Program-made: the position numbers and the translations under genes
Shown here: in pieces, positions 49,409 to 59,804 of the stretch
How the letters are laid out: every line of letters begins with the position of its first letter
Position numbering within the stretch: the stretch's first letter is position 1
The notes under the pieces: model-generated
Seen by the model: the letters and a program-made list of their open reading frames with translations, nothing else
Told to the model about the DNA's origin: nothing
Databases searched by the model: none
Assembly (NCBI GenBank): GCA_034766995.1
Contig: CM068313.1
Location: forward strand, 61,948,794-62,012,793
DNA: 64,000 nt
Source: Acanthacorydalis orientalis
Lineage: Eukaryota > Arthropoda > Insecta > Megaloptera > Corydalidae
Direction of reading: 5' to 3'

Positions 49409-52400
49409 ATGACAGATTACAAGATAGATAAGCTCAACGCAACAAATTATTCCATCTGGAGTAAAAAGATGGAATATTTGTTGGGAGATACAGATTTGTG
49501 GGATGTCGTTTTTGAACCAGCCCCGCTGGTTGAAACAACTTTATCGAAGAAAAGAGAACGACAAGCGCAGTCAAAGATAGGTCTCATGATAGAAGATAGC
49601 CAGCAAGTTCACATCGAAGGTGCAACAAGTGCAAAAGAAATGTGGAGTAAATTGAAAGATCACCACAATAAATCGAACGTGTCAAACGTTGTTTCCTTAT
49701 ACGAACAGTTTTTCAACATAAAGTTTAGTGAAAGTGATGGCATGGAAAACTACGTTTCAAGTGTTTTGACCATCAAAACGAGGCTAGCGGGTTTAGGTAG
49801 CAAACTCGATGATAAGTTGGTTGCAGCGCGTCTTCTTACTAATTTGCCAGACGCATACGGACCGCTAGTAACCACGTTAAGGTGCGCCAGCGAAACAGAT
49901 TTCACGTTGGATTTTGTGAAAAGCAAGCTGTGCGAAGAATATGTAAGGCGCAAAAATAAAGTTGAAACCAGCAGCAACGACACGGCTCTGAAGACTTCAT
50001 ACAAGAGTAACTATCAGGAAGCAGTGAAAAAATGTTTTTTCTGCAAAAAGACAGGCCATTTCAAAAAGGATTGCCACAAATACAAAGCGTGGAAAAACAA
50101 GCAAGGTAAAGCAAATCAAGCGTCGGAGTGCGAAAAATCCGATGGTAAGGACATTGGTTTTTTCACGCAAGTCGTTGAAATGGAAGCTGTTAAAGATGAA
50201 ATTGTCGGCAGAACATGTGTTAGCATAAAGGAGAATCAAGTTAAGTCAGTTTACACATGGTACGTCGATTCAGGGGCTACAAGCCACATGACAGCTTCAA
50301 AAGATTTTTTCGTTAAATTGGATCCATCCGTGAAAGGTGCAGTGCAGTTAGCAGAAAAATGTAGAAAATGTGCAGTTGAAGGCGTAGGCTCAGGTATTAT
50401 AAAGTGCGTCGTCGATAATAAAATTCAAGTAATTAAGGTGGAAAACGTGCTCTACGTTCCAACATTAGGATCAAGTTTATTATCGATCAAGAAACTAGTA
50501 ACGCAAGGATACAGCCTAAATTTTCCAGCTTTTACTACTCACTGTAATATAATTAAGGAAGGGAAGATTCAAGTGTCTGCACAACTCGAGAACGGAACTC
50601 AAGGCTTATATGGGATAAATGCACTTACCGAAAAAGCGTGTACAGCTGTAAACGGCGCACATGGTTTGAACTGCCAACATGTGTGGCACAGACGTTTCGG
50701 ACATCGGGACCCGAGTGCAATAAAGCAATTAGAAGAAAAAAGTCTTGCTTCAGGTATGATAATAAAAGACTGCGGCATAAGACAGATTTGTGAATGCTGC
50801 GTAAAGGGAAAGATGGCACGTACACCATTTCCAAAACAATCACAAACGAAGACCGTCGCTATTTTAGATCTTATTCATACGGATGTATGCGGACCTATGC
50901 AGACAGTAACGCCCAGAGGAAATAAATATGTTTTAACCATCATAGACGATCACTCAAGATATTGCACGGTTTATTTCATAAAGTACAAAAACGAAGTAAC
51001 TAGATGTATAAAGGAATTCGTCGAAATGGCTAAGACGCAGTTCAATAAAACGATAAAAGTAATACGGTCGGACAGAGGGAAAGAGTACGTAAATGGCGAT
51101 CTGCAGCAGTATTTAAGGGCTCAAGGTATTAAAATACAGTATACGGCTGCATACTCTCCGCAGCAAAACGGTGTCGCCGAGCGCAAGAACAGGTCATTGT
51201 TAGAGATGGCACGATGCATGCTTTTGGATGCTAATATGGAGAAGAAATATTGGGCGGAGGCCGTGAATACAGCGAATTTCCTTCAAAACAGGCTACCTTT
51301 AAAGGCTGTAGATAAGACGCCGTACGAGATTTGGTTTTCCAAGAAACCAGATGTAAGTAATTTACATATTTTTGGCAGTGAAGTCTATATACATATCCAT
51401 AATGAGCAAAGGAGAAAGTTAGATGATAAAGCCGAAAAATTAACTTTTGTTGGCTATTCGGAGGAATCAAAGGCATTCAGATTTTTAAATAAAGAAACAT
51501 CATGCATTAAGATTAGCCGCGATGTTGTTTTTTGTGATAAATATGCAGATGATTCGACTTTCTGCAAAATAAAAATTACAAAAAATGAAGGTACTGAAAA
51601 TATTAATCAAGATCAGGACGAAGAAAGTGAATTTTCAGGAGAAGAATCGAATGAAAGTCAAGATGAAAGAAGTAAGAGCTCAAGTGATTATGATAGCGCG
51701 CACAGCGAAGAAGCGCCACAACAAACTGTTAATAAGGAGCCAATTCGACGCTCTGAAAGATCAAATAAAGGTGTGCCGCCGAATTATTACTTAGCCGTTT
51801 CAAAAGTTGCAACAGCGGAAGAAAATGAGCCACGAAGTGTAAAGGAAGCTTTATCCGGTCCACACAAAAAGGAATGGAAGAAGGCTATGGATGAAGAGAT
51901 TGATTCACTGACGAAAAACGGCACGTGGGAAATAGTGCAAAAGCCCTGAAATAAAAACGTCATTACAAGTAAGTGGGTGTTTAAAATAAAAAGAAACGCT
52001 GAAGGTAATATAGAAAGATTTAAAGCGAGATTAGTAGCGAGAGGTTTTTCTCAAAAATACGGTATAGATTATGATGAGGTTTTTGCACCCGTCGTGCGCC
52101 AAGCGACCTTTCGAACGCTTTTAACCGTCGCAGGTCATAAGGGTATGGCAATAAAACACTTCGATGCAAAAACAGCGTTCCTCAACGGTGATCTCGAAGA
52201 GACAATATTCATGCAATTACCAGATGGATACGAAGATGCCAATAAAACTCAGGTATGCAAACTGCAAAAGGGCATTTATGGACTTAAGCAAGCAGCAAAA
52301 ATATGGAATGATAAAGTACATATTTTATTACAACAATTTGGATTTATTCAGAGCAAAGCAGATCCTTGTCTCTACATAAAGAATGAAGAGGGAGAGATTA

Positions 52401-53368
52401 TTTATCTCATTATTTACGTAGATGACATTTTGATTGCCGCGAAAAACGAAGAAAAAATTAATAAAGTCGCTCAATTTTTAAAGAAACATTTTCAACTATT
52501 GGATCTTGGACTATTGAGATTTTATCTTGGTATTGAAATCAGAAGGAATGAAAATGGTTTTTATTGCCTCGAGCAATCAAAATATATTGAAAAAGTTCTA
52601 AAAAGATTTGGGTTGCAGGATGCAAAAATATCTAACATACCGTTAGATCAAGGTTACGCTAAAATAAGAGAAAATCAATCAGTAATGCCGAATTGCGAAA
52701 AATATCAACAATTAATAGGTGCGTTGTTATACATTGCAGTAAATACGAGACCAGATATCGCAGCAAGTGTAACAATTTTAAGTCAACATAATAAGCAGCC
52801 TACATTAGTTGATTGGAATGAAGCAAAAAGGATCGCTCAATATTTAAAAGGTACAATCAATTACGAGCTTCAGCTTGGCAATAAAAATCAAAAATCAGGC
52901 CTTATTGGTTTTGCCGATGCGGATTGGGCTGAAAATAAAGCTGATCGTAAATCTAACAGCGGCTACCTGTTCCAGTATTTTGGAGCTTCAATCAGCTGGG
53001 GATGCAGAAAACAACCATGCGTTTCATTATCATCGACCGAAGCGGAGTACATCGCGCTCGCAGAAGCATCTCAAGAGGCTATATGGATTCGTCGTCTTAT
53101 TGAAGATTTTGAAGGACAAACTCCAGAAAGAACAACAATCTATGAAGATAATCAGAGTTGTCTCAAGTTGATAAACAACAAGAAATTTAGTAATCGAACC
53201 AAGCATATCGACACTAAATTTCACTTCATCAAAGAATTGAACAATCAAGGTGTAGTTGATTACAAATATTGTCCTACACATCAAATGCCAGCAGATATGC
53301 TTACAAAACCATTGGGAAAAATAAAAATCAAAGATATGGCAATGAGGTGTGGTTTAAAAGTCATTTAA
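49409..53368 (+). pseudogene. copia Gag-Pol polyprotein, one in-frame stop
   Basis: The ATG at 49409 opens an 846-codon frame that ends at TGA 51947-51949; the same frame then continues open to 53368. Gag: MTDYKIDKLNATNYSIW start and one CCHC knuckle CFFCKKTGHFKKDC (residues 209-222). Protease: YVDSGATSHM with Asp 287. Integrase: HH-CC zinc region (VWHRRFGHRDP, CECCVKG), then Asp 492 (HTDVCGP), Asp 555 (SDRGKEY) and Glu 591 (GVAERKN), with exact D35E spacing. After the stop: RT from SKWVFKIKRN, with YVDD at 52415-52426. RNase H: DADWAENKADR, SSTEAEYIALAEA, YEDNQSC and a C-terminus DMLTKPLG. The premature stop falls at the integrase/RT border, a position occupied by a variable residue in relatives. 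A C-to-T change of CGA would explain it. Everything else is intact, so the copy is young and was recently functional. Confidence 0.95.
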
Positions 53369-53392
53369 ATTTTCTATATCGTTGAGGAAGGG

Positions 53393-53600
53393 TATTGTAG
53401 TCATAGCAACGATACACACACACTCTGATATAGTTTTTACAGTTGTTGTTGATTACTTACTTGCAATTTTTTTTTTCTGTGTAATATAAACTATTTTATG
53501 TGCATTAATTACGTGTACTTCCCTGTGTTTACTTTTATCATAAATAAATACTATAGTGCATTATAAAGTAAAACCATTTATTTATGTTTAATTACCAAAA
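53393..53600 (+). repeat. 3' LTR of copia, 208 bp
   Basis: Nearly identical to 49120-49326. It is preceded by a purine-rich tract, and the last eight A residues before GTGACA split into LTR end AAAA plus duplication AAAAG. Confidence 0.9.
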
Positions 53601-53605
53601 AAAAG

Positions 53606-54210
53606 TGACAATTCTTTTTACATTTTTTTATCAGAATTATCGTCGCGATCTGAAAATGTTCGGCACCATTTGCGAACCGGTGCTAAATCACTTTCATCAA
53701 TAGAAGAGATAGTCAGCTCTTCAGATCTGCACGGTGAAGACAATGGTTCTTCACAAACAGAATTAGCATCGACTTCAGCCTCGTTCTGTGTTGATTTTTT
53801 TCCTCTGACAATGTAATCACTGGTTTAAATTTTTCGATGACGATTTTATTATTTTTTTGAATGCAGTTCGCAATATCCAGACATACAATTCTTCAGTTCA
53901 TGTTGGAATTTGAAGGCTCGTTCAGAATTTGTCATTAACAAGATAATTATTTTTCAATTTATTAAGAAGTTGAAATTTTTTTCGAATTATATTTGTAGTG
54001 AGGGAGGCAGGTTTCTCTACCGATGTTTGAATGGTTGCACTGTTGTGCAACACATCCAGTTCAAGCTGCATTTTCAGTAGGAATTTAAATTTTACTGTCT
54101 TCTTCCCAGCGATAGCAGATACAACATTATTTGAACAATCCAAAATATATTTTTTTCTCAATACTCTTAATGACAAATTGTCTAGTTTATCTAATATTAA
54201 TTGATAAGTG
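53606..54210. other. Unassigned sequence with minus-strand frames
   Basis: Minus-strand frames at 54176-53922 and in the acidic stretch around 53780-53640 look mildly coding-like (for example SSIDESDLAPVRKWCRTFSD) but match no family I can name. This may be part of a DNA transposon bounded by the repeat at 54214. Confidence 0.3.
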
Positions 54211-54213
54211 CGC

Positions 54214-54352
54214 TTAACTAGTCCAGTGGATCTGGTTAAAATTCAGGACTATCCTTGCATCAGAATGGACCATTTAAGTTCTAGTTATGAGATGGTGGAG
54301 AGGGTTGTCTATAGTAAAATTACAATTTTGTGAACTGTCCGACTTTACGCTG
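54214..54352 (+). repeat. Repeat beginning AGTCCAGTGGATCTG, copy 1
   Basis: About 135 bp, shared with 58106-58237: AGTCCAGTGGATCTG at the left, GAGATGGTGGAGA-type centre, and AATTACAATTTTGTGAACTG then a CGACTTTACGCTGTCG-type right end. It touches the broken 3' end of the non-LTR fragment. Confidence 0.7.
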
Positions 54353-54357
54353 TCGAA

Positions 54358-55918
54358 TACTGAGCGCAGGGAGAAGGCTGATGGGGCGGTAACTTGAGGT
54401 TAGGTTTCTATGTTTACCCGGTTTGGGTAGAGGGATTACCTTGGCGGTCTTCCAGTAGGCAGGGAAGTAGTTTAGCCTCATCGCAGCGTTGAAGATGTCT
54501 CTGAGTACCGTGATGGCTCTCCTGGGCATGTTTTTGAGGAGCATGTTATCGATACGGTCTGCTCCCGGTGCTTTATTGTTACAAAGTTTCTTAATTGTGC
54601 GATATATTTCGCAGTTGGATGTTGAGACGTGTTGCTGAGACGGCTCACAGACCCTGAGATCCCTGGAGGCTTTGGCGACTATTCGCGTGCGCCTCGGATT
54701 CACCTCGTGCTCACTGACACGGAAGGCATCACCGAAGGCTTTGGCGTGCGCGGATGTACGTTCTTGAGTTGTGGCCGCGATGCTTCCATCGTCGGTGATG
54801 AGGGCCGCATTGGGAACTTGCTTCCTCTTGAGGCGGTTCACCAGCGGCCAAGCGGTCCTGCCATTGTTTTCGAGCACTCTTAGGGGGTGTTCCTTCCATA
54901 TGTCGCCTCGTTACTCCCTGATGACTCCTCAGACGGTCTTGGAGAGTTAGTTCCTAAGCTTCAGGCACTCCGGGTACCTTGTGCGTTGCCAGGTCCTCCT
55001 GACCCAGTTCCGGTAATTGGTGATACGCCTTATCTCTGGCGTCGGTCGATAGCGGTAGTCCGGCGGATTGGCTGCTTTAGAGATGTGGCGCGCAGCTGCG
55101 GTTTTGATCAGATCTTCCAGGTGCGCAATCGCCGCGTCGAACTCCTCAATGGTACCTGGTTGGTCCGCGTCCACGGCTTCCTCGTTAAGTTGTTTTTTAC
55201 ACGCCCCCCAATCGGCGCGTTTGCAGTCGAGGCCCCTCTCTGGCTTCCGAGTTGTAACGTCGACGCACCTGAGCTCTACGATTACAGGGACATGGTCTGT
55301 TTGGGGTTCTCCGGCTGTGCGGACGAGGATGGACTAACTGTCACATAGTTTGGTGATGGCCAAATCTATGGTCGAGAAGTGATAGTTCGGGTTGCTAGGG
55401 ATGTGGATGTGTGTATCGGGGTGGTGAAGGGCTAGAGGGTGTGGGTGCTCTTCTAGAAACTGGAAAAGTTTCTGCCGTTCGTGTTGTTGGCGTGGCAGTT
55501 CCATGCAGTGTATCTGGCGTTGAAGTCGCCAATGAGGATTAGGGGTGTGTTGTGGGATGTGTGCCGAGCAAGATAGTCAGGGTTTAAGTGTTTAATATAC
55601 ATATTTGTTAGGCGAATCGTGGTTCTGCCTTCGATCTGTAGTGTAATTGTTTCGCAATCAGCCTCCTCGTCGTCGTCGGGGAGACTAGCATATGTGATGT
55701 TCCTCCGGACCGTGACTAGTATTCCCCATCCCTGTTCGATCGATCTCGTCTGTGTACTAGGTAGTTTGGAATGGTGAAATTATACCTCGAAGATAGGAAG
55801 ATTTCAGTAATGACAGCTATGTCAATACTGTTGTGGGATAGAAATTGAATGAGGTCATTCTTTTTCCTGAGAATACCTCTCTGGATGTTAAAATTAAGGA
55901 TGGTGAGTTTGGTAGCTA
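54358..55918 (-). pseudogene. Non-LTR retrotransposon ORF2 fragment (EN, linker, RT start)
   Basis: On the minus strand the endonuclease starts at about 55918 (KLTILNFNIQRGIL, SIDIAVITE), then GDFNARYTAW near 55540-55500 and DHVPVIVELR near 55290-55260. These are the catalytic GDFNA and SDH-type boxes, with Ser replaced by Thr. The linker runs through 54877-54650 (SEHEVNPRRTRIVAKASRDL). The RT start has NNKAPGADRIDNMLLKN, AITVLRDIFNAAMRLNYFP, KTAKVIPLPKPGK and SSYRPISLLP. Sequence stops near 54358, before the palm, so YADD and the C-terminus are absent. This 3' truncation is unusual, since target-primed integration normally truncates 5' ends. Only a few frameshifts are present, so it is better preserved than the 1-6.4 kb copies. 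Confidence 0.85.
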
Positions 55919-56230
55919 TTTAAGGTGTGGTTTTATCAAATCTGTTGAATGCCATTAATCTATCCGTCAGGGAGGTACATGCCCTGAGATTTTCGTTCAG
56001 CTGTTGGACGGCCTCGATGAATTTATAAAGGTCTAGCAGCTGGGTGGTGGTCTGGATCGCCTTGCGCAGGAATTGCAGCTTGTCCAGGTCGTCTGGGGCT
56101 GCAGCAGCGACTGTTGGTGTTGCGATTTTGGGCCCCGCTGTGAGCGTCGGAATGGTGGTGGCAATTTTGGCCGACATATTCCGTAAAGTGACAGGACACA
56201 AGTCACCACGTACATGACAGGCATGCCGGG
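55919..56230 (-). pseudogene. Non-LTR ORF1 C-terminal fragment
   Basis: The minus strand from 56201 to a stop at 55920 encodes an Ala/Thr/Pro-rich stretch followed by LDKLQFLRKAIQTTTQLLDL and a terminal segment ending FNRFDKTTP. It precedes the endonuclease start by a few bases, as ORF1 does in this family. The N-terminus and zinc knuckles are missing. Confidence 0.6.
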
Positions 56231-56724
56231 AATCAGTCGACTAGGTTAAGTGTTAGTTCAGTTAGTTTTTAGATATGTTAATTAGTTCATAAGAATAAAA
56301 TATGATCATGCCGAGCTTTGAAAATTCCCGGGTATAACACACTCTACAAACACAAAAAACACGACGACAAAACACAGCCGATACACAGACTACCGACAAA
56401 ATTGAATCTACACTAAGGCGAGGCATCGAACACACAACACACGCATTTCATATTTTGTATAATTGTATCAAATTCGCATACGAATAAATTCATCTTTTAC
56501 TTTTATTTTACTCGGATAAATCAGTACACACTAAACATTAGTCAACGTTAGCATTAGTAACGCTAGAATACTCGTCACAATTAATAGTAACGGTAGTACA
56601 TACTTAGACATCAAGTACAAAAGTACTAGTACTACTCTATCAAAAACATGCCCTGGTGTCAGAAGAAAAATCTCGAAATCCCTGTTCGTATCAACAAACG
56701 GGTATCTAATAATATGTGTATGTA
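56231..56724. other. Intergenic sequence, no gene seen
   Basis: AT-rich sequence between the non-LTR fragment and the mariner. No recognisable feature. Confidence 0.5.
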
Positions 56725-56726
56725 TA

Positions 56727-57657
56727 CGAGGTCAGACAATTAAGTAATGCGACCGATTTTTTTTCTCGGCCTGTGGTAACACTGCGAACCTGTAACTCCG
56801 CCACCGTAATAGCAGATCCCTACTCTCTCGATTGAGACCTTGACCATCCTCGTACGATCATTTCTTCGCCAGCTGTTTAGTGTTTTGTAACGACGCGCGA
56901 GTAGTGCATGTCACGAAAAAGCAAAAAGCCCACCGAATGAACATCGCTCAAGATTGTCTCGAGCAGGTTGAAAGTGATCCTACTCTTCTCGATCGAGTTA
57001 TTACTGGTGATGAAAGTTGGTTCTTTCAATATGACCCCGAAACTAAACGAAAAAGCCAACAGTGGCTGTCCCCTGGAGCACCAAGGCCAAAAAAGGCGAG
57101 AATGAGCAAGTCCAAAGTGAAAACCATGTTGATTTGCTTCTTCGACAGCAAAGGGGTGGTTCACAAAGAGTTCGTACCACCTGGACAAACCGTAAATCAA
57201 GTATTCTACCGCAATGTGCTCGAAAAATTACGAAAAAGGGTGCTCAGGGTGCGTCCAGAGATCGCGAAGACTTGGGTTCTGCATCACGACAATGCTCCCT
57301 GTCACAGTGCGTTCAGTGTCTCTCAGTTTTTGGCGTCTAAAGGCATCGCAACGTTACCACAACCGCCCTATTCACCGGACATGTCACCCTGCGACTTTTT
57401 CCTATTCCCCCATATGAAAAAATTCGTCAAAGGTCGACATTTTGACTCCGTTGAAGATATCCAAGAATCTGTGACGAGGATACTCGGAGAGGTCCCACAA
57501 GAAGTGTTCCAGAATTGTTACGAAAACTGGAAAACTCGCTGGAATAAGTGTATAGATGCGGGAGGGGACTACTTTGAAGGGGATTGCAGCGATGTACCTT
57601 AATTTTTAAATATACTCGATTTTTGAATTTTGTCGCATTACTTAATTGTCCGACCTC

Positions 57658-57658
<1 letters not shown>
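56727..57658 (+). mobile_element. mariner deletion derivative, 932 bp
   Basis: Terminal inverted repeats CGAGGTCAGACAATTAAGTA (left) and, read inward, CGAGGTCGGACAATTAAGTA (right), each followed by ATGCGAC-type sequence, are flanked by TA on both sides (56725-56726, 57659-57660). The element is about 350 bp shorter than a usual 1.3-kb mariner because the region encoding the N-terminal DNA-binding domain is missing. The right end abuts a long (TA)n tract. Confidence 0.95.
56937..57602 (+). CDS. mariner transposase catalytic domain, N-terminally deleted
   Basis: From the first in-frame ATG (MNIAQDCLEQVE) this open frame encodes 221 residues against about 345 in complete mariner transposases. 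The D,D34D triad is present: Asp 25 (ITGDESWF), Asp 118 (LHHDNAPCHS) and Asp 153 (SPDMSPCDFF), with exactly 34 residues between the last two. The helix-turn-helix domain that binds the inverted repeats is gone. The probable original start, ATG at 56908 (MSRK), is now out of frame and ends after 10 codons, so the deletion also shifted the frame. The body has no stop or frameshift, which suggests a recent deletion or recent mobilisation in trans. It is unlikely to transpose by itself; expression is unknown. Confidence 0.85.
   Translation: MNIAQDCLEQVESDPTLLDRVITGDESWFFQYDPETKRKSQQWLSPGAPRPKKARMSKSKVKTMLICFFDSKGVVHKEFVPPGQTVNQVFYRNVLEKLRKRVLRVRPEIAKTWVLHHDNAPCHSAFSVSQFLASKGIATLPQPPYSPDMSPCDFFLFPHMKKFVKGRHFDSVEDIQESVTRILGEVPQEVFQNCYENWKTRWNKCIDAGGDYFEGDCSDVP

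Positions 57659-57722
<64 letters not shown>
57659..57722. repeat. (TA)n tract next to mariner
   Basis: About 32 TA units directly follow the mariner right end. Mariner targets TA, so the tract either was the target or expanded from it. Confidence 0.95.
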
Positions 57723-57725
<3 letters not shown>

Positions 57726-57899
57726 CCATCAGGGAACAATGCAGCAATGAAAATATTTTGTACACACACACAGTTTAAATATATTTCTATATTTATTTCT
57801 TGAAAATTCGTTTATTTCTCGAATTTTTCATTTAATATTTGAAGGCTACGGTAAACTGCGGATAACTAGTACAATTGAGTTTTTATGCGTATCTTTTTA

Positions 57900-58101
57900 G
57901 TGCGATTTTGAAGTTATGCGGTGCATATTTCATGCAAATTATATGAATCATAATGCTCTCGATTTTAAATTTCTATTAATTGTTGACAATGCTTGGTCGC
58001 CCGAATTTAGAACATCCAATGTAAAGGTAGTGTTTTTCCCACCCAATATATCAAGCATTATTCAACCATTGGATCAAGGCATAATTGATACTTTTAAATA
58101 A
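57900..58101 (+). pseudogene. pogo/Tigger transposase DDE fragment
   Basis: The plus-strand peptide contains FLLIVDNAWSPEFRTSNVKV, VFFPPNISSIIQPLDQGIID and TFK. In the pogo/Tigger (DDE_1) family this corresponds to the second catalytic Asp in LLLDNAPxH and the third in QPxDQGxI. Both Asp are retained, but the His after DNAP is lost. The N-terminal CENP-B-like DNA-binding half is absent, and the frame stops right after TFK, where the 130-bp repeat begins. Confidence 0.8.
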
Positions 58102-58105
58102 TTTT

Positions 58106-58237
58106 ACATTATAGTCCAGTGGATCTGACTTTGGAATTTTGAATCAGAATCGAGCATCTAATCCTGATTGTTGGATGGTGGAGAAGGTTGTTGAGAGTAT
58201 AATTACAATTTTGTGAACTGTCAGACGTTATGCTATC
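58106..58237 (+). repeat. Repeat beginning AGTCCAGTGGATCTG, copy 2
   Basis: Diverged second copy of 54214-54352, in the same orientation, located between the Tigger catalytic fragment and its probable C-terminal tail. Confidence 0.7.
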
Positions 58238-58279
58238 GCGGCCAGCGTAAAAAAGTGTTAAATTCCAGGTTTTAAAATA

Positions 58280-58604
58280 TCTCTCTTCCTGTTGTAGCTA
58301 CAAAAGAAATTAAAACACAACAAAACCGTTTTGTTGATTGTAATATGAAGGAGAACAAAGGACTACACGTGATCAAAATTGATTTAGAAAAAAAGAAACA
58401 AACAAGTCTTCATACAAAAGCTCATGCATTACTTCGAAGCCGCAAACATCTCTGTCCAGCAGGAATTAGAAGAAGCAGACACACAAATTGTAACAACGGC
58501 TATAGAGCAAGCTTCCTTATACAACTCTGTCGTAATGGGCTATCTTAAAGGGCAAACGAACATAAAACATGAAAAATGCAAAAAAATAACAGTTTTTTTT
58601 CAAT
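58280..58604 (+). pseudogene. Probable C-terminal tail of the Tigger transposase
   Basis: In shifted frames the plus strand encodes a Lys-rich stretch and then VTTAIEQASLYNSVVMGYLK and KCKKITVFFQ before a stop. A short basic segment ending in a hydrophobic FF motif is typical of Tigger C-termini. The assignment rests on position and this tail only. Confidence 0.4.
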
Positions 58605-59079
58605 AAATAAAAAAAAATGTTCATCGCTCGAAAAAATGAGAACCAAATTATAGAGAATTGAATTTACAACAAAATGGGTTTTTAATTTCTTTTCAGTTAC
58701 AATAGGAACAGAGATATTTTAAAAACCGTAATTTAACTTTTTTTAACTCGCGAGGCGCACGAGGAGGTGGCCCCTGCCTGCAGAGGCCAAAATCCTTAAA
58801 AAACAAAAACGTTAAGCATCAGTGATAGTGACACAGTGATTAATTAATAAATTAGTTCGTGGTGCAGTGCCGCGTGCATACGAGCAAGCATTATGGACAC
58901 TAAGTCACCTGCACGCGCTCTGCGCGAGTTTAGTTTCTAAGCTAGTTTATAAGTTAGGTTAAGTTAGTAATAAGAGAGCCCGTAAGTTATTGTAAGTTAG
59001 CATAAGACGAAAGACTCAATTATCATCTCCGGTTTTTTTGAAATTTTTTTCCCGGAAAAACACACAGAGACAATTAAAA
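58605..59079. other. Unassigned sequence
   Basis: A plus-strand ATG at 58893 begins MDTKSPARALREF and then stops. It could be a lost 5' end of a non-LTR ORF1, given the GTTAGGTTAAGTTAG-type repeats after it that resemble 1150-1200 and 4745, but this is weak. Confidence 0.3.
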
Positions 59080-59410
59080 AATTTCAACTACATCCCACAC
59101 AACATTTAATTTCCAAGCGCGGATAACGGTAACGGCAACGGTAAGGGCGCCGCAAAACCTGTATAAATGGCCACACGAGGCCATGTACACTATTTTATAA
59201 TCAATCTAATTATTTTTGAATTGGAATGTTTGATGTCGCAATATTGATGCAATTCCTGTGTCGGAATTCCTCTGAGGAGCCGCGAAAATTAAGCGGAGAG
59301 CCGTGTTCTGAAAAGTTTGCAGTTTCGCCTAATTAGTTTTACACGCGGTGAACCACATAGGAATTACATATCTTAAGACTGTTCCGATACAACGCGCTAA
59401 TTCTGTTTTT
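59080..59410 (-). pseudogene. Non-LTR reverse transcriptase C-terminal remnant
   Basis: The minus strand reads KTELARCIGTVLRYVIPMWF, TACKTN, a stop, then AKLQTFQNTALRLIFAAP and GIASILRHQTFQF. This is the Jockey/I/CR1-type segment LxxVQNKALRxIxxAP that follows the RT thumb. It is interrupted by a stop and ends near 59410, where errantivirus sequence begins. Confidence 0.7.
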
Positions 59411-59411
59411 T

Positions 59412-59759
59412 ATAGCAACTTGTGTGTTTTTAAAAAACTATAAATCACTCAAGAAGACTCGAGCCGAACTGCTTATTTTTAAGATCAGTTATTGACTGCT
59501 TTATTATTCAGTTGCTACAGTATTTATAATAATTATTATCCTCTAAACAGGATATGATTGGATTATTGGAAAATTACAGTCACTTTATCCTGTAATGAAT
59601 TGTTTTCCTTAATTAGTAGTTTTTACATTATTTATAGTTATGTTCACAATAATATTCTTACCGTCTAGACACGATATGATTTGTGATAGATTTACTTATT
59701 CTAAGATAAAGTTTAATAATTAAATAACTATACTATATATGATTATCTAACATAAAACT
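59412..59759 (-). repeat. Probable 3' LTR of the errantivirus
   Basis: Inferred boundaries: the outer edge is where the neighbouring non-LTR remnant ends, beside a TATA that could be the target site. The inner edge directly follows the purine tract. No second LTR is in the window for comparison. Confidence 0.45.
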
Positions 59760-59770
59760 CCTCACTCCTT
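59758..59770 (-). promoter_or_regulatory. Candidate polypurine tract
   Basis: AAGGAGTGAGGAG on the minus strand, about 35 bp after the env stop, in the place expected for plus-strand priming. Confidence 0.6.
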
Positions 59771-59804
59771 AAGTGGTAATATTATGTTGGCATGATTGAA
59801 CCCG

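Larger units (their letters stand above)
49120..53600 (+). mobile_element. Near-intact copia retrotransposon
   Basis: A 4.48-kb element with two LTRs (49120-49326 and 53393-53600), a PBS directly after the 5' LTR, one long gag-pol frame, and a purine tract GAGGAAGGG (53384-53392) before the 3' LTR. AAAAG flanks both sides. The LTRs differ by one T/C substitution and one base in a T run, so insertion is recent. With these boundaries the LTR ends are TATTG...CAAAA and not TG...CA. They are nearly inverted with respect to each other (TATTG against TTTTG). The only obvious defect is one in-frame TGA in pol. Confidence 0.95.

Noticed and set aside
51977..53368. The second copia frame as a separate gene starting at 51977
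   Set aside because: Its first codon is GTG (Val) inside SKWVFK, and the frame is the same as gag-integrase, interrupted only by the TGA at 51947.
56880..56936. mariner transposase start at 56880
   Set aside because: That codon is GTG in untranslated sequence; the first in-frame ATG is 56937.
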